Assembly: GCF_022867885.1 (NCBI RefSeq)
Contig: NZ_JALIFP010000026.1
Span: 1-53,582 of the forward strand
Source of the DNA: Lederbergia sp. NSJ-179
GTDB taxonomy: Bacteria > Bacillota > Bacilli > Bacillales > Bacillaceae_C
Length of the DNA: 53,582 nucleotides
Direction of reading: 5' to 3'
A model generated the notes under the pieces. The model saw nothing but the letters and a program-made list of their open reading frames with translations, did not search any database and was not told where the DNA came from. This document shows positions 18,295 through 28,059 of this stretch, piece by piece (within the stretch, counting starts at the first letter, position 1; each line of letters begins with the position of its first letter). Made by a program: the position numbers and the translations under genes.

Positions 18295-18313
18295 AAAGTT
18301 ATAAAGGGAGCTA

Positions 18314-19396
18314 TTAATCAAAATAGACTGCTTTTCCAGTTTTTGCTGATTCATATATTGCTTCGAGGATTTGTGTGACGACATAGGCCTGTTCTGGTTT
18401 TACAAGTGGATCTGTATCATTGATGATGCTCTCAATCCATTGACGAGCCTCAATATCAGCATCGCTTTCAGATTTTCCACCATAAAACGCAACCCCGCCT
18501 GCTCCTAGATTAACTTTTTTCGTATATAGTCTGCTGAATTCCTCCCCGTTAATACGAAGACCGTCTTTCATGTCTGCCCCAGCATGTGTACCGCTCAAGG
18601 AAACCTTTGCTTCATCGACATCCAATGTATTCAAAGCCCAACTAGATTCCAAAACTATCGTTGCACCATTTTCCATTGTAATAAAGCCAAAAGCAGAATC
18701 TTCTACTTTAAATTCTTCAGGATCCCAAGGACCAAAGGCATTTGCAGCATTTTCCATATGTCCAAGTTTATGGTAAGTTGTTCCTAAAACTGCTTTTGGT
18801 TTATAATTATCCATCATCCACAATGTCAAATCCAATGCATGGGTACCAATATCAATTAATGGGCCGCCACCTTGTTTTTCTTCATCAAGGAAAACACCCC
18901 AAGTTGGCACAGCGCGGCGGCGAATAGCATGGGCTTTCGCATAATAAACTTCACCCAAATCTCCACGGCTACATATATTATGTAAATGAAGGCTGTCAGC
19001 TCTGAAGCGATTATTATAACCAATTGTCAATTTTTTACCCGTACGTTTAGCAGCTTCCACCATTTGCTTCGCTTCTTCTGAAGTTTTGGCCATGGGTTTT
19101 TCACACATAACATGCTTACCAGATTCTAGTGCAGCAATGGAGATCTCAGCATGTGAACTATTCGGTGTACAAACATGCACAACATCAATGGACGAATCCG
19201 CTAACAATTCTTTATAATCTTCATAAACCTTGGCACCTTCCACTCCGAATTTTTCCGCAGCAGCCTCTGCCTTTTCTACAATAATATCGCAAAACGCTAC
19301 CATTTCAACTTGCTCTAACTTAGACAAACTAGGCATATGCTTGCCATTCGCAATACCGCCACAACCAACAATGGCTACCTTTAACTTCTCTGACAT
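18314..19396 (-). CDS. Gfo/Idh/MocA-family NAD(P)-dependent dehydrogenase
   Basis: The 360-residue protein has an N-terminal Rossmann fold (KVAIVGCGGIANGKHMPSL, residues about 5-23) with CTPNSSHAEISIAALESGKH and the catalytic-lysine motif CEKPMAKTSEEA at about 95. The C-terminal domain carries DIGTHALDLTLWMM with the conserved histidine. Members oxidise sugars, inositols or their derivatives; the substrate is unknown here. It is monocistronic, with a promoter at 19429-19457 that contains a palindrome near the cre/LacI type. A second, distinct family member lies at 35037-36056. Confidence 0.85.
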   Translation of the reverse strand: MSEKLKVAIVGCGGIANGKHMPSLSKLEQVEMVAFCDIIVEKAEAAAEKFGVEGAKVYEDYKELLADSSIDVVHVCTPNSSHAEISIAALESGKHVMCEKPMAKTSEEAKQMVEAAKRTGKKLTIGYNNRFRADSLHLHNICSRGDLGEVYYAKAHAIRRRAVPTWGVFLDEEKQGGGPLIDIGTHALDLTLWMMDNYKPKAVLGTTYHKLGHMENAANAFGPWDPEEFKVEDSAFGFITMENGATIVLESSWALNTLDVDEAKVSLSGTHAGADMKDGLRINGEEFSRLYTKKVNLGAGGVAFYGGKSESDADIEARQWIESIINDTDPLVKPEQAYVVTQILEAIYESAKTGKAVYFD

Positions 19397-19428
19397 TCTC
19401 TCATCCCCTTATTTTAAACTTCGTCTAT

Positions 19429-19457
19429 AATTTAAACGTTTCTATCAAAATAGTCAA
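19429..19457 (-). promoter_or_regulatory. Promoter with cre-like palindrome for the dehydrogenase gene
   Basis: On the minus strand TTGACT (19452-19457) and TAAATT (19429-19434) are 17 bp apart. The spacer contains TAGAAACGTTTA, a symmetric sequence like the centre of CcpA cre sites and of LacI-type operators. This suggests carbon-dependent repression; the assignment is tentative. Confidence 0.42.
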
Positions 19458-19469
19458 GAGAATCTTTAC

Positions 19470-19495
19470 GGTGAATGGCACGCCCCCGAATTTTG
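19470..19495 (+). repeat. Short dispersed repeat, copy 2
   Basis: GGTGAATGGCACGCCCCCGA and the following ATTTTG are a slightly diverged copy of the motif at 16527. Confidence 0.6.
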
Positions 19496-19537
19496 TAAAA
19501 TTGAAGACGAAATAAAATGAACACCATCCAAACTCAT

Positions 19538-21058
19538 TTATTTTTTCACTCCTATTCCTTCAAACCAAGAACCACTTCTAAGTTGAATAGCTTCATCAAT
19601 GGATTCGTCCGAAATTCTGTGTTGATTCTCTAAATCTGATATTGTCCTTGCAAGACGAATGATTTTTAATTGTACTCGGTTACTCCAATGCAGCTTTATA
19701 GATAGGGAGAGTAGCCTTCGTTCTTGCTCTTGTGACAATGGACTTGTCCTCAATAATTTTTCGATAGGAACCTTACCATTTGTCCATACCATCTGATAGC
19801 GGTTATACTGCTTTTCTCTTGCTAATTGAACGCGCCTTCGAATGCTTTCAGAGGTTTCACTTTTTCGGTTTACTTGATCTAGCTTCATAGAGTGCAAATG
19901 GAGGAAAATATCTAATCGATCATGAACAGGACCAGAAATTTTATTTTGATAGTTTTTTATTTGTCGAGGGGAACAAGTGCAATAATAATGAATGGAGCCA
20001 AGATAACCACAAGGACAAGGGTTGGTCGCACCGATTAATATAAATGAAGATGGATATGTAACCTTTGATTGAACGCGACTAATCGTTACTTTTCCACTTT
20101 CCATCGGTTGCCTTAACATTTCTAGTGTTTTCTTAGGAAATTCAGCCATTTCATCTAAAAATAAAACCCCTTTATGAGACAGTGATATTTCTCCTGGTTT
20201 TGGAAAGGAACCTCCGCCAATTAAGGATGTTGAAGAACTAGAATGATGGGGAGAACGGAAAGGTGGGGTACAAGGAATGGCGTGTTTTTCACCTGCTAAC
20301 TGATAAAGACTCATGACTTCCAATAGGGATTCCTTAGAAAGTGGAGGTAGTATGGTAGGAAACGCTTCTGCCAAAATACTTTTCCCGCATCCAGGTGGAC
20401 CCGTCAATAGTACATTATGTTCGCCTGCTGCAGCAATTTCCAAAGCTCTTTTAGCTTGTTCCTGACCAAAGATATGAGAAAAATCGTTTTGCCAAGCGAA
20501 GGTGGAATTCATTATTTTAGCCTTTTTTGGTGAGATTTCCAAGTTGGTATTTTTACCATTAAAATAGGCAATAGCATGGAACAAATTTTTGAAAAAGACT
20601 AACTCCAGCTCCTCCATAAGTTCAAGGGGAATATTCGGATCATACGGAAGGTATAGCTTTTTTATTCCTAATGACTTTGCTGCGAGAATCGTGGGAAGAA
20701 GATCGTCCGTACCTAGCAAAGAACCATCTAAGGACAAGGCCCCTAAAAAGGCAGCATTTGGATCTAGCTCTTTCTTAATCAAATGCGATTCTTTTAGTAT
20801 CCCAACTGCAATGGCAAAGTCAAGGAGGGTACTATTTTTCTTTTGTTCAGATGGTGATAAATTAACAACGATCTTTTGTGTGGTGATACTACTTTCTGCA
20901 TCCCTTAATACAGTGAGAATTCGTTCCCTAGACTCCTTTATCGATTTATCTGGTAAACCGACAATCACCATAGAGGGCAAGCCAGCACGAATTTGAACTT
21001 CAGCTTGAATTCTATACCCCTCCAAACCTTTTAAACCAACGGTAGAAACTGTCTCCAT
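19538..21058 (-). CDS. yifB: YifB/ComM-family AAA+ ATPase (Mg-chelatase-like)
   Basis: The start is taken at ATG 21058 (METVSTVGLKGLEG), 6 bp after GGAAGG; ATG 21064 is possible. The product is about 506 residues, the normal family length. An N-terminal Lon-protease-like S16 domain (about 1-170) is followed by an AAA+ core with Walker A GPPGCGKS and Walker B GVLFLDEMAEF, and an arginine-finger region MESGKVTISRVQ. The C-terminal Mg_chelatase_C domain ends at RSGSWFEG. ComM in Gram-negatives is a branch-migration helicase in natural transformation; the role in Bacillus is not settled. It appears complete and monocistronic. Confidence 0.9.
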   Translation of the reverse strand: METVSTVGLKGLEGYRIQAEVQIRAGLPSMVIVGLPDKSIKESRERILTVLRDAESSITTQKIVVNLSPSEQKKNSTLLDFAIAVGILKESHLIKKELDPNAAFLGALSLDGSLLGTDDLLPTILAAKSLGIKKLYLPYDPNIPLELMEELELVFFKNLFHAIAYFNGKNTNLEISPKKAKIMNSTFAWQNDFSHIFGQEQAKRALEIAAAGEHNVLLTGPPGCGKSILAEAFPTILPPLSKESLLEVMSLYQLAGEKHAIPCTPPFRSPHHSSSSTSLIGGGSFPKPGEISLSHKGVLFLDEMAEFPKKTLEMLRQPMESGKVTISRVQSKVTYPSSFILIGATNPCPCGYLGSIHYYCTCSPRQIKNYQNKISGPVHDRLDIFLHLHSMKLDQVNRKSETSESIRRRVQLAREKQYNRYQMVWTNGKVPIEKLLRTSPLSQEQERRLLSLSIKLHWSNRVQLKIIRLARTISDLENQHRISDESIDEAIQLRSGSWFEGIGVKK

Positions 21059-21170
21059 GGACATCCTTCCCTTCCTTTTCATTCAATCTATCTTTTTGCA
21101 ACATAAAAACATTTGTTCTAAAAAAGATTATAACCGGAAACACTTAATAAATTCAACAAAGCTTATTCGA

Positions 21171-21195
21171 CAAATTTCGGGGCGTGCCAGGCACC
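21171..21195 (-). repeat. Short dispersed repeat, copy 3 (inverted)
   Basis: Read on the minus strand it is GGTGCCTGGCACGCCCCGAA followed by ATTTG, differing from copy 1 by one base. It sits about 110 bp upstream of yifB. Confidence 0.65.
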
Positions 21196-21209
21196 TCAAA
21201 AGACATCTA

Positions 21210-21252
21210 AAAAGGTAGAAGACTTGTATACTTGAAGTCTTCTACCTTTTTA
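21210..21252. terminator. Bidirectional terminator after the LCP gene
   Basis: AAAAGGTAGAAGACTT and AAGTCTTCTACCTTTT pair almost perfectly, with T-runs on both strands. It ends the LCP gene at 21268. Confidence 0.85.
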
Positions 21253-21267
21253 AGATTACAATTTCTT

Positions 21268-22197
21268 TTAGCTCAAGCCGAGATGTTCCTTTAAATGGGT
21301 TTGGATATTGGTTCTTTCTTCTTCTGGGACGATGTAATACCAAATTCCGTCGATTGTGGAGCCACTGCCTTTGATTTCTAATTGTTCAATTTTACGGCGG
21401 GCACCCGCATAATTTTTCTGAATATTAACCATGTCATCCATCGACAGATTTGTTTCCACATTATTACTCAAAGCCCTCAGCACATCATCGTATTTCCACA
21501 GTGCCGAAATATTTGCGCCTTTATTCATTACGCCTTCAATGACTTGACGTTGACGCATTTGTCTTCCAAAATCTCCTCGAGCGTCTTGTTTACGCATTCT
21601 AGCAAAGCTTAAAGCGGCATCTCCGTCTAAATCAAGAGTTCCTTTCGGAAAATGATGGCCCCCTTGCGAAAAATCCAAATCATTTTGAACACTAATTCCA
21701 CCAACAGCATTTACAATATCTTTAAAGCCATCCATATTCATTTTGATATAATAATCGATCGGAATATCCAGGAATTTTTCGACCGTATTCATCGACATTT
21801 CTACATCACCAAAAGCATAAGCGTGATTGATTTTATCGACTGTTCCGTGTCCAACAATTTCTACCCTCGTATCGCGGGGAATACTTAGCATTTCCATTGA
21901 ATTCTTATCTGGATTGATCGTCAAAACTACCATTGTATCTGACCGGCCTTTATCACCAGGTCGTTCGTCCACTCCAAGCATTAAGACCGAGAAAGGTTCT
22001 TTTTCTTGAAGCGATAATTCTGATGGCCTTTTAACCTCAGGTGTCCGATTAATCGGTTTGTGAACAGTATTCACGGCTTTATTTACATTATGAAAAATTG
22101 AATATCCATACCCTACAACTCCCAATACAAGCACAATCAGAACAGTGAGAAAGATCTTCAAGCCTGTCCTTTTCTTTTTTTGTTTTGTTCTTTGCAT
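21268..22197 (-). CDS. LytR-CpsA-Psr (LCP) family cell-wall glycopolymer transferase
   Basis: The 309-residue protein has a short basic cytoplasmic N-terminus, one membrane helix (about 13-33) and an extracellular LCP domain. Signature segments are LMLGVDERPGDKGRSDTMVV, SIPRDTRVEIVG, INHAYAFGD and the RMRKQDARGDFGRQMRQRQV arginine-rich block that binds the lipid pyrophosphate. LCP enzymes (TagT/U/V in B. subtilis) attach teichoic acids or other polymers to peptidoglycan. The protein is complete; which paralogue it matches cannot be decided from sequence reading. Confidence 0.92.
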   Translation of the reverse strand: MQRTKQKKKRTGLKIFLTVLIVLVLGVVGYGYSIFHNVNKAVNTVHKPINRTPEVKRPSELSLQEKEPFSVLMLGVDERPGDKGRSDTMVVLTINPDKNSMEMLSIPRDTRVEIVGHGTVDKINHAYAFGDVEMSMNTVEKFLDIPIDYYIKMNMDGFKDIVNAVGGISVQNDLDFSQGGHHFPKGTLDLDGDAALSFARMRKQDARGDFGRQMRQRQVIEGVMNKGANISALWKYDDVLRALSNNVETNLSMDDMVNIQKNYAGARRKIEQLEIKGSGSTIDGIWYYIVPEEERTNIQTHLKEHLGLS

Positions 22198-22719
22198 TTT
22201 TTCTTTTCCTTTCCCTTGGAAATTTACTTATTATATCCCGCTCACCTATTATTATCGGTGAAAGCTCTCTAAGAATAGACGTTTATCGTCATAAAAAGTT
22301 ACACTTCGACCTTTTTTTAAAATGAGTCACACATATTCCTAATTATACGAAACTTTTCAACCTAAATTCAATATTAATTTTGTCGATTTTGTGCCTTACC
22401 TAACTTACCAGATGTAGGTCTATCGATCTAACCGATAAAAATGACCCTTCTATCAATATCCCCCTAACCGAAATGTTTATTTTTAAAATGCAACTTTTAC
22501 CTTTTCAAACATTTCAAAAACATTCTTTTGCGTGATGGAATTTTTTAACATTGAGTGTACTTTTCCAGGAAAACTTGTAAAAAGTATTGTTTTCCCATAT
22601 CCAATATTTTACTCTTATATTTCTAAAGTAACAGTATAATAGTCCTGTCACTTTAATTGGCTCGATCGCTATTTCCGATCCATTTACATCATTATGACAT
22701 AATAAGAGGTGCATCTACT
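22198..22719. other. Divergent intergenic region between LCP and chemoreceptor genes
   Basis: This 522-bp region is AT-rich and has no coding feature I can support. A TATAAT at 22634 may be the -10 of the chemoreceptor gene, but I see no good -35 or SigD motif. Confidence 0.4.
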
Positions 22720-24411
22720 ATGAAAAGATTTCAATTCCATACTATCACGTCCAAAATGCTGGCAGGGTTTTCACTTGTTTTAATCCTTGTTTTATGCATA
22801 GGTCTTTTTAATTTCATTTCGATTAATCAGATGAATCAAAAATCAAAGGTAATCAATAATGAAGAACTTCCACTTTTAACGGCGGATGATAAATTAGCTT
22901 TAAATCTTTCCAAAAGAATCATCATGGAACGTAATTATCTTTTATATGGGGATCACGAATTTAAGGAGCAATTTATAGAATTAACCGAAGATAGCAAGGA
23001 ATATATCGACACAATTTCCAAAATGAGCCATTATGAAAATGTAGATACCATGATAAGCCGAAATAAAAAATGGAGTGAGCTTGTTCTTTCAGATGTTTTT
23101 GATGTTTATGACCAAGGGTTTCATGATCAAGCTGTTGGGAATTCGGAATACATTCAACCGATTGCACAAGATATTTTAAATAGCTTAGAGGAATTAGCAG
23201 ATATGCAAGCCACTAATATTCACCATAAAGGACAGAATAACATTACTTCGGGCGGAAAAACATTACTGACTGTCGGGATCTTAACAGTCATTGCCTTTAT
23301 GATCGTGATTGCGACTGCATTCACTACATCTCACATGATTGCGTCGCCACTAAAAACAGCAACAAAACGAATGAAATTACTGGCTAGTGGTGATTTAAGC
23401 AGTGAACCGTTAAAAACTACAGCAAAAGATGAAACGGGACAAGTAATACGAGCCATGAATGAAATGACAAGTAATACAAGAGATTTACTGAAGAAAATTA
23501 ATACTGTCTCAGGCACTGTTTCAAGTCATAGCGAGGAGTTAACACAAGCGACAGCTGAGGTAAAATCTGGTTCTGAGCAAATTGCGGTCACCATGCAAGA
23601 ACTTGCGACAGGTGCGGAAACACAAGCCAATAGTACAAACGACCTCTCAAATATCATTGGTCAATTCATGAAAAAAATCCAGGAAGCAAGTACCAATAGT
23701 AAGCAAATTCAAATCGCATCTAGGGAAATGGTGCAATTAACCGAAACAGGTGGTCATCTGATGGATTCATCCAATGAACAGATGACTAAAATCGACCAAA
23801 TTGTCCAAGATGCGGTTCAAAAAGTAGAAGGTTTAGAAAGCCAATCCAAGCAAATCAATAAATTAATTTCAGTCATCCAGGACATTGCGGAACAGACAAA
23901 TCTACTTGCTTTAAATGCTGCCATTGAAGCAGCGCGTGCGGGTGAGCATGGAAAAGGTTTTGCAGTGGTAGCTTCTGAGGTCAAAAAATTAGCAGAACAA
24001 GTTTCTCATTCCATCACAGATATTACAAAAATAGTTACAACAATTCAATCAGAGTCTCAGCTTGTTACTCATTCCCTTCAAAGTAGCTATAAAGAAGTGG
24101 AACAGGGGACAAACAAAATCCAAACAACGGCTGAAACATTCAATCAAATTCAAGAAAGCTTGAAAAAAATGGTCATTAATATCCAAACCATCACGACCCA
24201 TTTATCGAATATGACGGAAGATAGTGAGGTGATCCACTCCTCAATTCAGGAAATTGCCGCTGTTTCCGAGGAATCATCTGCCGGTATTGAACAAACATCA
24301 GCCACTTCTCAACAAGTCAGCAGCTCAATGGAAGCAATATCCGATAGCTCTTCAGATCTTTCTGCCTTAACAGAGGAATTAAATGATTTAGTCGAAAAAT
24401 TTAAACTTTAA
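22720..24411 (+). CDS. Methyl-accepting chemotaxis protein
   Basis: From ATG 22720 (ribosome binding site AAGAGGTG) the protein is 563 residues. It has a first membrane helix (about 12-32), a four-helix-bundle type extracellular sensor (about 33-185), a second helix (about 188-210), a HAMP domain ([20 protein letters not shown]) and a long cytoplasmic signalling coiled coil. The hairpin tip [20 protein letters not shown] is the conserved CheA/CheW contact. Adaptation sites are expected in flanking glutamine/glutamate-rich helices. The ligand is unknown. It is monocistronic, with its own terminator. Confidence 0.93.
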   Translation: MKRFQFHTITSKMLAGFSLVLILVLCIGLFNFISINQMNQKSKVINNEELPLLTADDKLALNLSKRIIMERNYLLYGDHEFKEQFIELTEDSKEYIDTISKMSHYENVDTMISRNKKWSELVLSDVFDVYDQGFHDQAVGNSEYIQPIAQDILNSLEELADMQATNIHHKGQNNITSGGKTLLTVGILTVIAFMIVIATAFTTSHMIASPLKTATKRMKLLASGDLSSEPLKTTAKDETGQVIRAMNEMTSNTRDLLKKINTVSGTVSSHSEELTQATAEVKSGSEQIAVTMQELATGAETQANSTNDLSNIIGQFMKKIQEASTNSKQIQIASREMVQLTETGGHLMDSSNEQMTKIDQIVQDAVQKVEGLESQSKQINKLISVIQDIAEQTNLLALNAAIEAARAGEHGKGFAVVASEVKKLAEQVSHSITDITKIVTTIQSESQLVTHSLQSSYKEVEQGTNKIQTTAETFNQIQESLKKMVINIQTITTHLSNMTEDSEVIHSSIQEIAAVSEESSAGIEQTSATSQQVSSSMEAISDSSSDLSALTEELNDLVEKFKL

Positions 24412-24418
24412 ATGGAAC

Positions 24419-24454
24419 AGCAGGCTTCATTCGTGAGAAGCCTGCTTCCCTCTT
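24419..24454 (+). terminator. Terminator of the chemoreceptor gene
   Basis: AGCAGGCTT and AAGCCTGCT form a perfect 9-bp stem, followed by TCCCTCTT. Confidence 0.7.
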
Positions 24455-24634
24455 AAAAGCAATTTTTGCCATAACATCAGCACGCGTTCAAATCGATGAT
24501 CGAAAAATGTAGAAATAATAAAATTCGGTGCAAAATGGACCAAAAATTGCGTTTTTTATTGTTTTTTGTGAAACAAATATTTATCCTCAATTAAGTATGA
24601 AAAGGGTAAAGTGGCTTGGCGCCAAGAGCAGATG

Positions 24635-27238
24635 TTACACTCCTTTATACGCTTGGCGATAAATATCTGCCAGCTCCGTTACAAGCGGAAGCTTCGGGTT
24701 TGCTGTTGTACATTGGTCTTCAAATGCCCGATCAGCAAGTTTCTCAACCTTCGCCTCAAACTCTTTCTCATCCACGCCATTTGCTTGAATGCTCATTGGA
24801 ATGTCCAATTCTCGAGCTAATTTTATAATGGCCTGCACGAGGCTTTCTACCCCTTCCTCTGTCGTCCGAGCCTTTAAGCCTAAGAATCTAGCTATTTCGG
24901 CGTAGCGTTCATCAGCGATAAAGCTTTCATACTTAGGGAAGGCCGTAAACTTCATTGGTTTAGTGGCGTTATATCGGATGACATGTGGAAGCAAAATCGC
25001 GTTGGCGCGTCCATGAGCGATGTCAAATTCAGCTCCAAGCTTATGAGCCAAGCTATGATTAATCCCTAGAAAGGCGTTGGCAAAAGCCATTCCTGCAATA
25101 GTGGAGGCGTTATGCATTTTTTCTCGAGCTAATGTATTCGCTCCATCATGATATGCAGTAGGCAAATATTCGAATACAAGCTGAATGGCCTTCATTGCTA
25201 ATGCATCTGTATAGTCGTTTGCCATGACAGATACATAGGCTTCAATGGCGTGTGTGAGTACGTCCATTCCTGTGTCTGCCGTTACCTGTTTAGGTACCGT
25301 TCTTACAAATTGAGGATCAATAATGGCCACATCGGGTGTTAATTCATAATCAGCCAATGGATATTTCGTATTTGCTTCTTTATCTGTAATAACAGAAAAT
25401 GATGTCACTTCGGATCCCGTTCCGGAGGTCGTTGGAATTGCCACAAATTGTGCCTTTCGTCCGAGCTTGGGGTACTTAACAATTCGCTTTCTGATATCTA
25501 AAAATTTCTGCTTCAATCCTTGGAAATCGACATCCGGATATTCATAGAAAAGCCACATGCCTTTCGCAGCATCCATAGCTGAGCCACCGCCAATCGTAAT
25601 AATCACATCGGGCTGAAAGCTTGTCATCATTTCTGCACCCTTCATGACCGTCTCAATACTTGGGTCTGGCTCTACATCTGAAAAAATTTTACAATGAACA
25701 TACTCAGGACGTCTTCTTAAAAAATAAAGTACCTTATCTACATAACCAAGCTTTATCATACCAGGATCAGTGACAATCACTGCTTTAGAAATATTAGGCA
25801 TTTTCTGCAAATATTGAACAGAATTTTCTTCAAAGTATATTTTAGGTGGTACCTTAAACCATTGCATATTGACATTCCTTCTTGCAACCTTTTTCGTATT
25901 GATCAAATGAACAACCCCAACATTTGTGGAGGCAGAATTACCACCATACGTTCCACAGCCAAGTGTAAGGGATGGTAAATAAGCATTATAAATATCGCCT
26001 ATGGCCCCTTGGGATGATGGTGCATTAGCAATAATTCGGCCTGCTTTCATCTGTAATCCGAAGGTCTTTATAACGGCCTCATCTGTTGAATGAATGACAG
26101 CAGAGTGACCTATTCCCCCAAACTCCAGCATTTCTTTAGATCTTTTTAATCCTTCATCCAATGAGTTTACTCGATAACAAGCAAGAATAGGACTTAGCTT
26201 CTCACGAGAAAGGGGATATTCCGGGCCGACGCCAGCCAATTCTGCAACTAATATTTTTGTTTTCTCTGGCACCTTAATGCCCGCCATTTCAGCAATTCTG
26301 GAAGCGGACATCCCAACAATCTCAGCATTAACGGCACAAGAAGCCTCATTAATCACTAGCTTTTCCAGCTGATGCCTCTCCTCCTTATCAAGAAAATAAC
26401 AACCATTTTTGACCATTTCCTCTTTTACGGCTGAATAAATCTCTTTATCGATAATAACGGCTTGTTCAGATGCACAAATCATGCCATTATCAAAGGTTTT
26501 TGATAAAATTAAATCATTTACGGCTCGCTTGATCCGAGCTGTTTTTTCAATATAGCAAGGTACATTCCCTGGCCCAACCCCAATTGCCGGTTTCCCTGAA
26601 CTATAGGCCGATCTCACCATTCCGCTGCCACCTGTTGCAAGTATAAGAGAAATGCCCTTGTGTGCCATGAGTAATCTTGTTGCTTCCACAGATGGATGTT
26701 CAATCCATTGAATGCAATTTTCTGGAGCCCCTGCTTCCACTGCTGCATCTCGCAATACCCTCGCTGCCTCTGCACTACATGCTTGAGCAGATGGATGGAA
26801 GGCAAAAATAATTGGATTCCTTGTTTTAATCGCACTTAAAGCTTTAAACATCGTGGTAGAGGTTGGGTTGGTTACAGGTGTCACTCCAGCAATGACACCG
26901 ACAGGTTCAGCAATTTCCGTCACTCCCTCGTACTCATCCTCATTAATTACGCCTACGGTTTTATCATATTTAATATTGTGATAAATATATTCCGTTGCGA
27001 ACATATTTTTAATGATCTTATCCTCATAAATACCACGTTTTGTTTCTTCTACAGCAAGCTTAGCCAATGGCATATGCTGATCCATCCCTGCTAAAGCCAT
27101 TGCCTTTACAATCCGGTCGATTTCTTCCTGATCAAATCGGTAGAATTCCTCCAGAGCGTGAAGCCCTTTAGCGACTAGTTCATCAATCATTAAAGTCGTT
27201 ACTTGTTTTTCATTTGCAACTTTTTGATCAACTGTCAT
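24635..27238 (-). CDS. adhE: Bifunctional acetaldehyde-CoA/alcohol dehydrogenase AdhE
   Basis: The fermentative enzyme reduces acetyl-CoA through acetaldehyde to ethanol and so reoxidises NADH. The start at 27238 follows AAGGAGGAA; the product is 867 residues, normal for AdhE. The N-terminal CoA-acylating aldehyde dehydrogenase (about 1-440) contains the nucleophile in FDNGMICASEQAV. The C-terminal iron-dependent alcohol dehydrogenase (about 450-867) has GGGSAMDAAKGM, HAIEAYVSVMAND, GINHSLAHKLG and HGRANAILLPHVIRYN with the iron ligands. A promoter with a perfect Rex box and a second half-matching box lies upstream, indicating induction when NADH/NAD is high. Confidence 0.96.
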   Translation of the reverse strand: MTVDQKVANEKQVTTLMIDELVAKGLHALEEFYRFDQEEIDRIVKAMALAGMDQHMPLAKLAVEETKRGIYEDKIIKNMFATEYIYHNIKYDKTVGVINEDEYEGVTEIAEPVGVIAGVTPVTNPTSTTMFKALSAIKTRNPIIFAFHPSAQACSAEAARVLRDAAVEAGAPENCIQWIEHPSVEATRLLMAHKGISLILATGGSGMVRSAYSSGKPAIGVGPGNVPCYIEKTARIKRAVNDLILSKTFDNGMICASEQAVIIDKEIYSAVKEEMVKNGCYFLDKEERHQLEKLVINEASCAVNAEIVGMSASRIAEMAGIKVPEKTKILVAELAGVGPEYPLSREKLSPILACYRVNSLDEGLKRSKEMLEFGGIGHSAVIHSTDEAVIKTFGLQMKAGRIIANAPSSQGAIGDIYNAYLPSLTLGCGTYGGNSASTNVGVVHLINTKKVARRNVNMQWFKVPPKIYFEENSVQYLQKMPNISKAVIVTDPGMIKLGYVDKVLYFLRRRPEYVHCKIFSDVEPDPSIETVMKGAEMMTSFQPDVIITIGGGSAMDAAKGMWLFYEYPDVDFQGLKQKFLDIRKRIVKYPKLGRKAQFVAIPTTSGTGSEVTSFSVITDKEANTKYPLADYELTPDVAIIDPQFVRTVPKQVTADTGMDVLTHAIEAYVSVMANDYTDALAMKAIQLVFEYLPTAYHDGANTLAREKMHNASTIAGMAFANAFLGINHSLAHKLGAEFDIAHGRANAILLPHVIRYNATKPMKFTAFPKYESFIADERYAEIARFLGLKARTTEEGVESLVQAIIKLARELDIPMSIQANGVDEKEFEAKVEKLADRAFEDQCTTANPKLPLVTELADIYRQAYKGV

Positions 27239-27257
27239 CGTTTTTTCCTCCTTATAT

Positions 27258-27275
27258 TTGTGAATAATTTCACAA
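27258..27275. promoter_or_regulatory. Rex operator, perfect match, in the adhE leader
   Basis: TTGTGAATAATTTCACAA fits the Rex consensus TTGTGAA-N4-TTCACAA at every fixed position. It lies 20-37 bp upstream of the adhE start and downstream of the promoter, so Rex would block elongation or open-complex clearance. Rex is released from DNA by NADH. Confidence 0.85.
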
Positions 27276-27362
27276 ACGCTTCTAAAAAAATAATGATTCC
27301 ATACTTTCATTTTATAGAGGCCTACTTCATCGCTTCCCCCTTTCTGCCTTTATTCTATTTAT

Positions 27363-27402
27363 ACTATACCATGTAAGGAATAGTTTGTGAAGTGTTGAGC
27401 AA
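27363..27402 (-). promoter_or_regulatory. adhE promoter overlapped by a second Rex-like box
   Basis: On the minus strand TTCACA (27386-27391) and TATAGT (27363-27368) are separated by exactly 17 bp. The -35 is part of TTGTGAAGTGTTGAGCAA (27385-27402 on the plus strand), which has one perfect Rex half-site and one poor half. Repressor bound here would cover the -35. Confidence 0.65.
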
Positions 27403-27456
27403 ACAAACTAATAATTTCCCTTTTCGTTCTAGATTACCAATTAAGAACTGGTTTTT

Positions 27457-27726
27457 TTAATAATAGCAACACTGAAATGGCGATAGGGCTAAACCAAATA
27501 TATTCCCTTTGAGAAATATGTCTTTATAAAACTGCCAAAACATTTGGTGGATTGGTTGGGTAGCAGTCTCTCGAATGTATTGTCTTGCTACAGCCATGAC
27601 AGCCAAAAGGGCAGGAAAAAAACCAAATATTCCAAGTCCTACTACAATAAATCCCATAAATAACAACTGTAAAATAATAATTCGACCTAGCACTCGTCCA
27701 ACTTTTTGAAAAGATTCTGTTTTCAT
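27457..27726 (-). pseudogene. Truncated YesL-like (DUF624) membrane protein
   Basis: The 89-codon frame encodes a basic start, two membrane helices and FFPALLAVMAVARQYIRETA followed by FWQFYKDIFLKGNIFG. This is the pattern of the N-terminal half of YesL/DUF624 proteins (about 200 residues), which are usually tied to sugar ABC transporters. The frame then ends in FQCCYY, with no family C-terminus. The gene is probably a 3'-truncated remnant; a short functional membrane protein cannot be ruled out. Confidence 0.55.
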
Positions 27727-28059
27727 TTAATAAGACTCCCCCTTTTAATTCATATTATACTATGATTTTTTTAGAGAAGTCCCTTAATCTTCTATCTATT
27801 TCCATAAGCCTACAATTTTCATCGAAAAAGCCCTACTTTATAAAAAAAATGTCCATTTCCCGGGAAATTTTGTGGTAATGTAAGATAGAAAATAGGGATC
27901 AGTTTAATTTGTGGGCGCCTCTTCTATTTAAGCTTTTATGTAATCCCTATACTCAATCTATTAGGAATGGGTTTCATAGCCGCTTTTTCCACCTATTACT
28001 TGTACAATAAAAGAATCGATCAATAGAAAAGTAGCTTGTATTCAGAGGAGATGGAAGTT
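27727..28059. other. Intergenic region before the TauE-type gene
   Basis: This 333-bp region has no supported gene. One frame (about 27925-28026) reads like the end of a small membrane protein (LLGMGFIAAFSTYYLYNKRI) but has no start codon or ribosome binding site; it may be a remnant. Confidence 0.4.

Larger units (their letters stand above)
17969..18313. other. Intergenic region between dehydrogenase and rsgA fragment
   Basis: This 345-bp gap holds two minus-strand hairpins, listed separately, and no gene I can support. The part next to the rsgA fragment does not read as RsgA in any frame, so the missing sequence has been replaced or deleted. Confidence 0.45.

Noticed and set aside
27925-28026. 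Tail of a small membrane protein (LLGMGFIAAFSTYYLYNKRI)
   Set aside because: There is no start codon in frame and no ribosome binding site, and too little sequence to assign.
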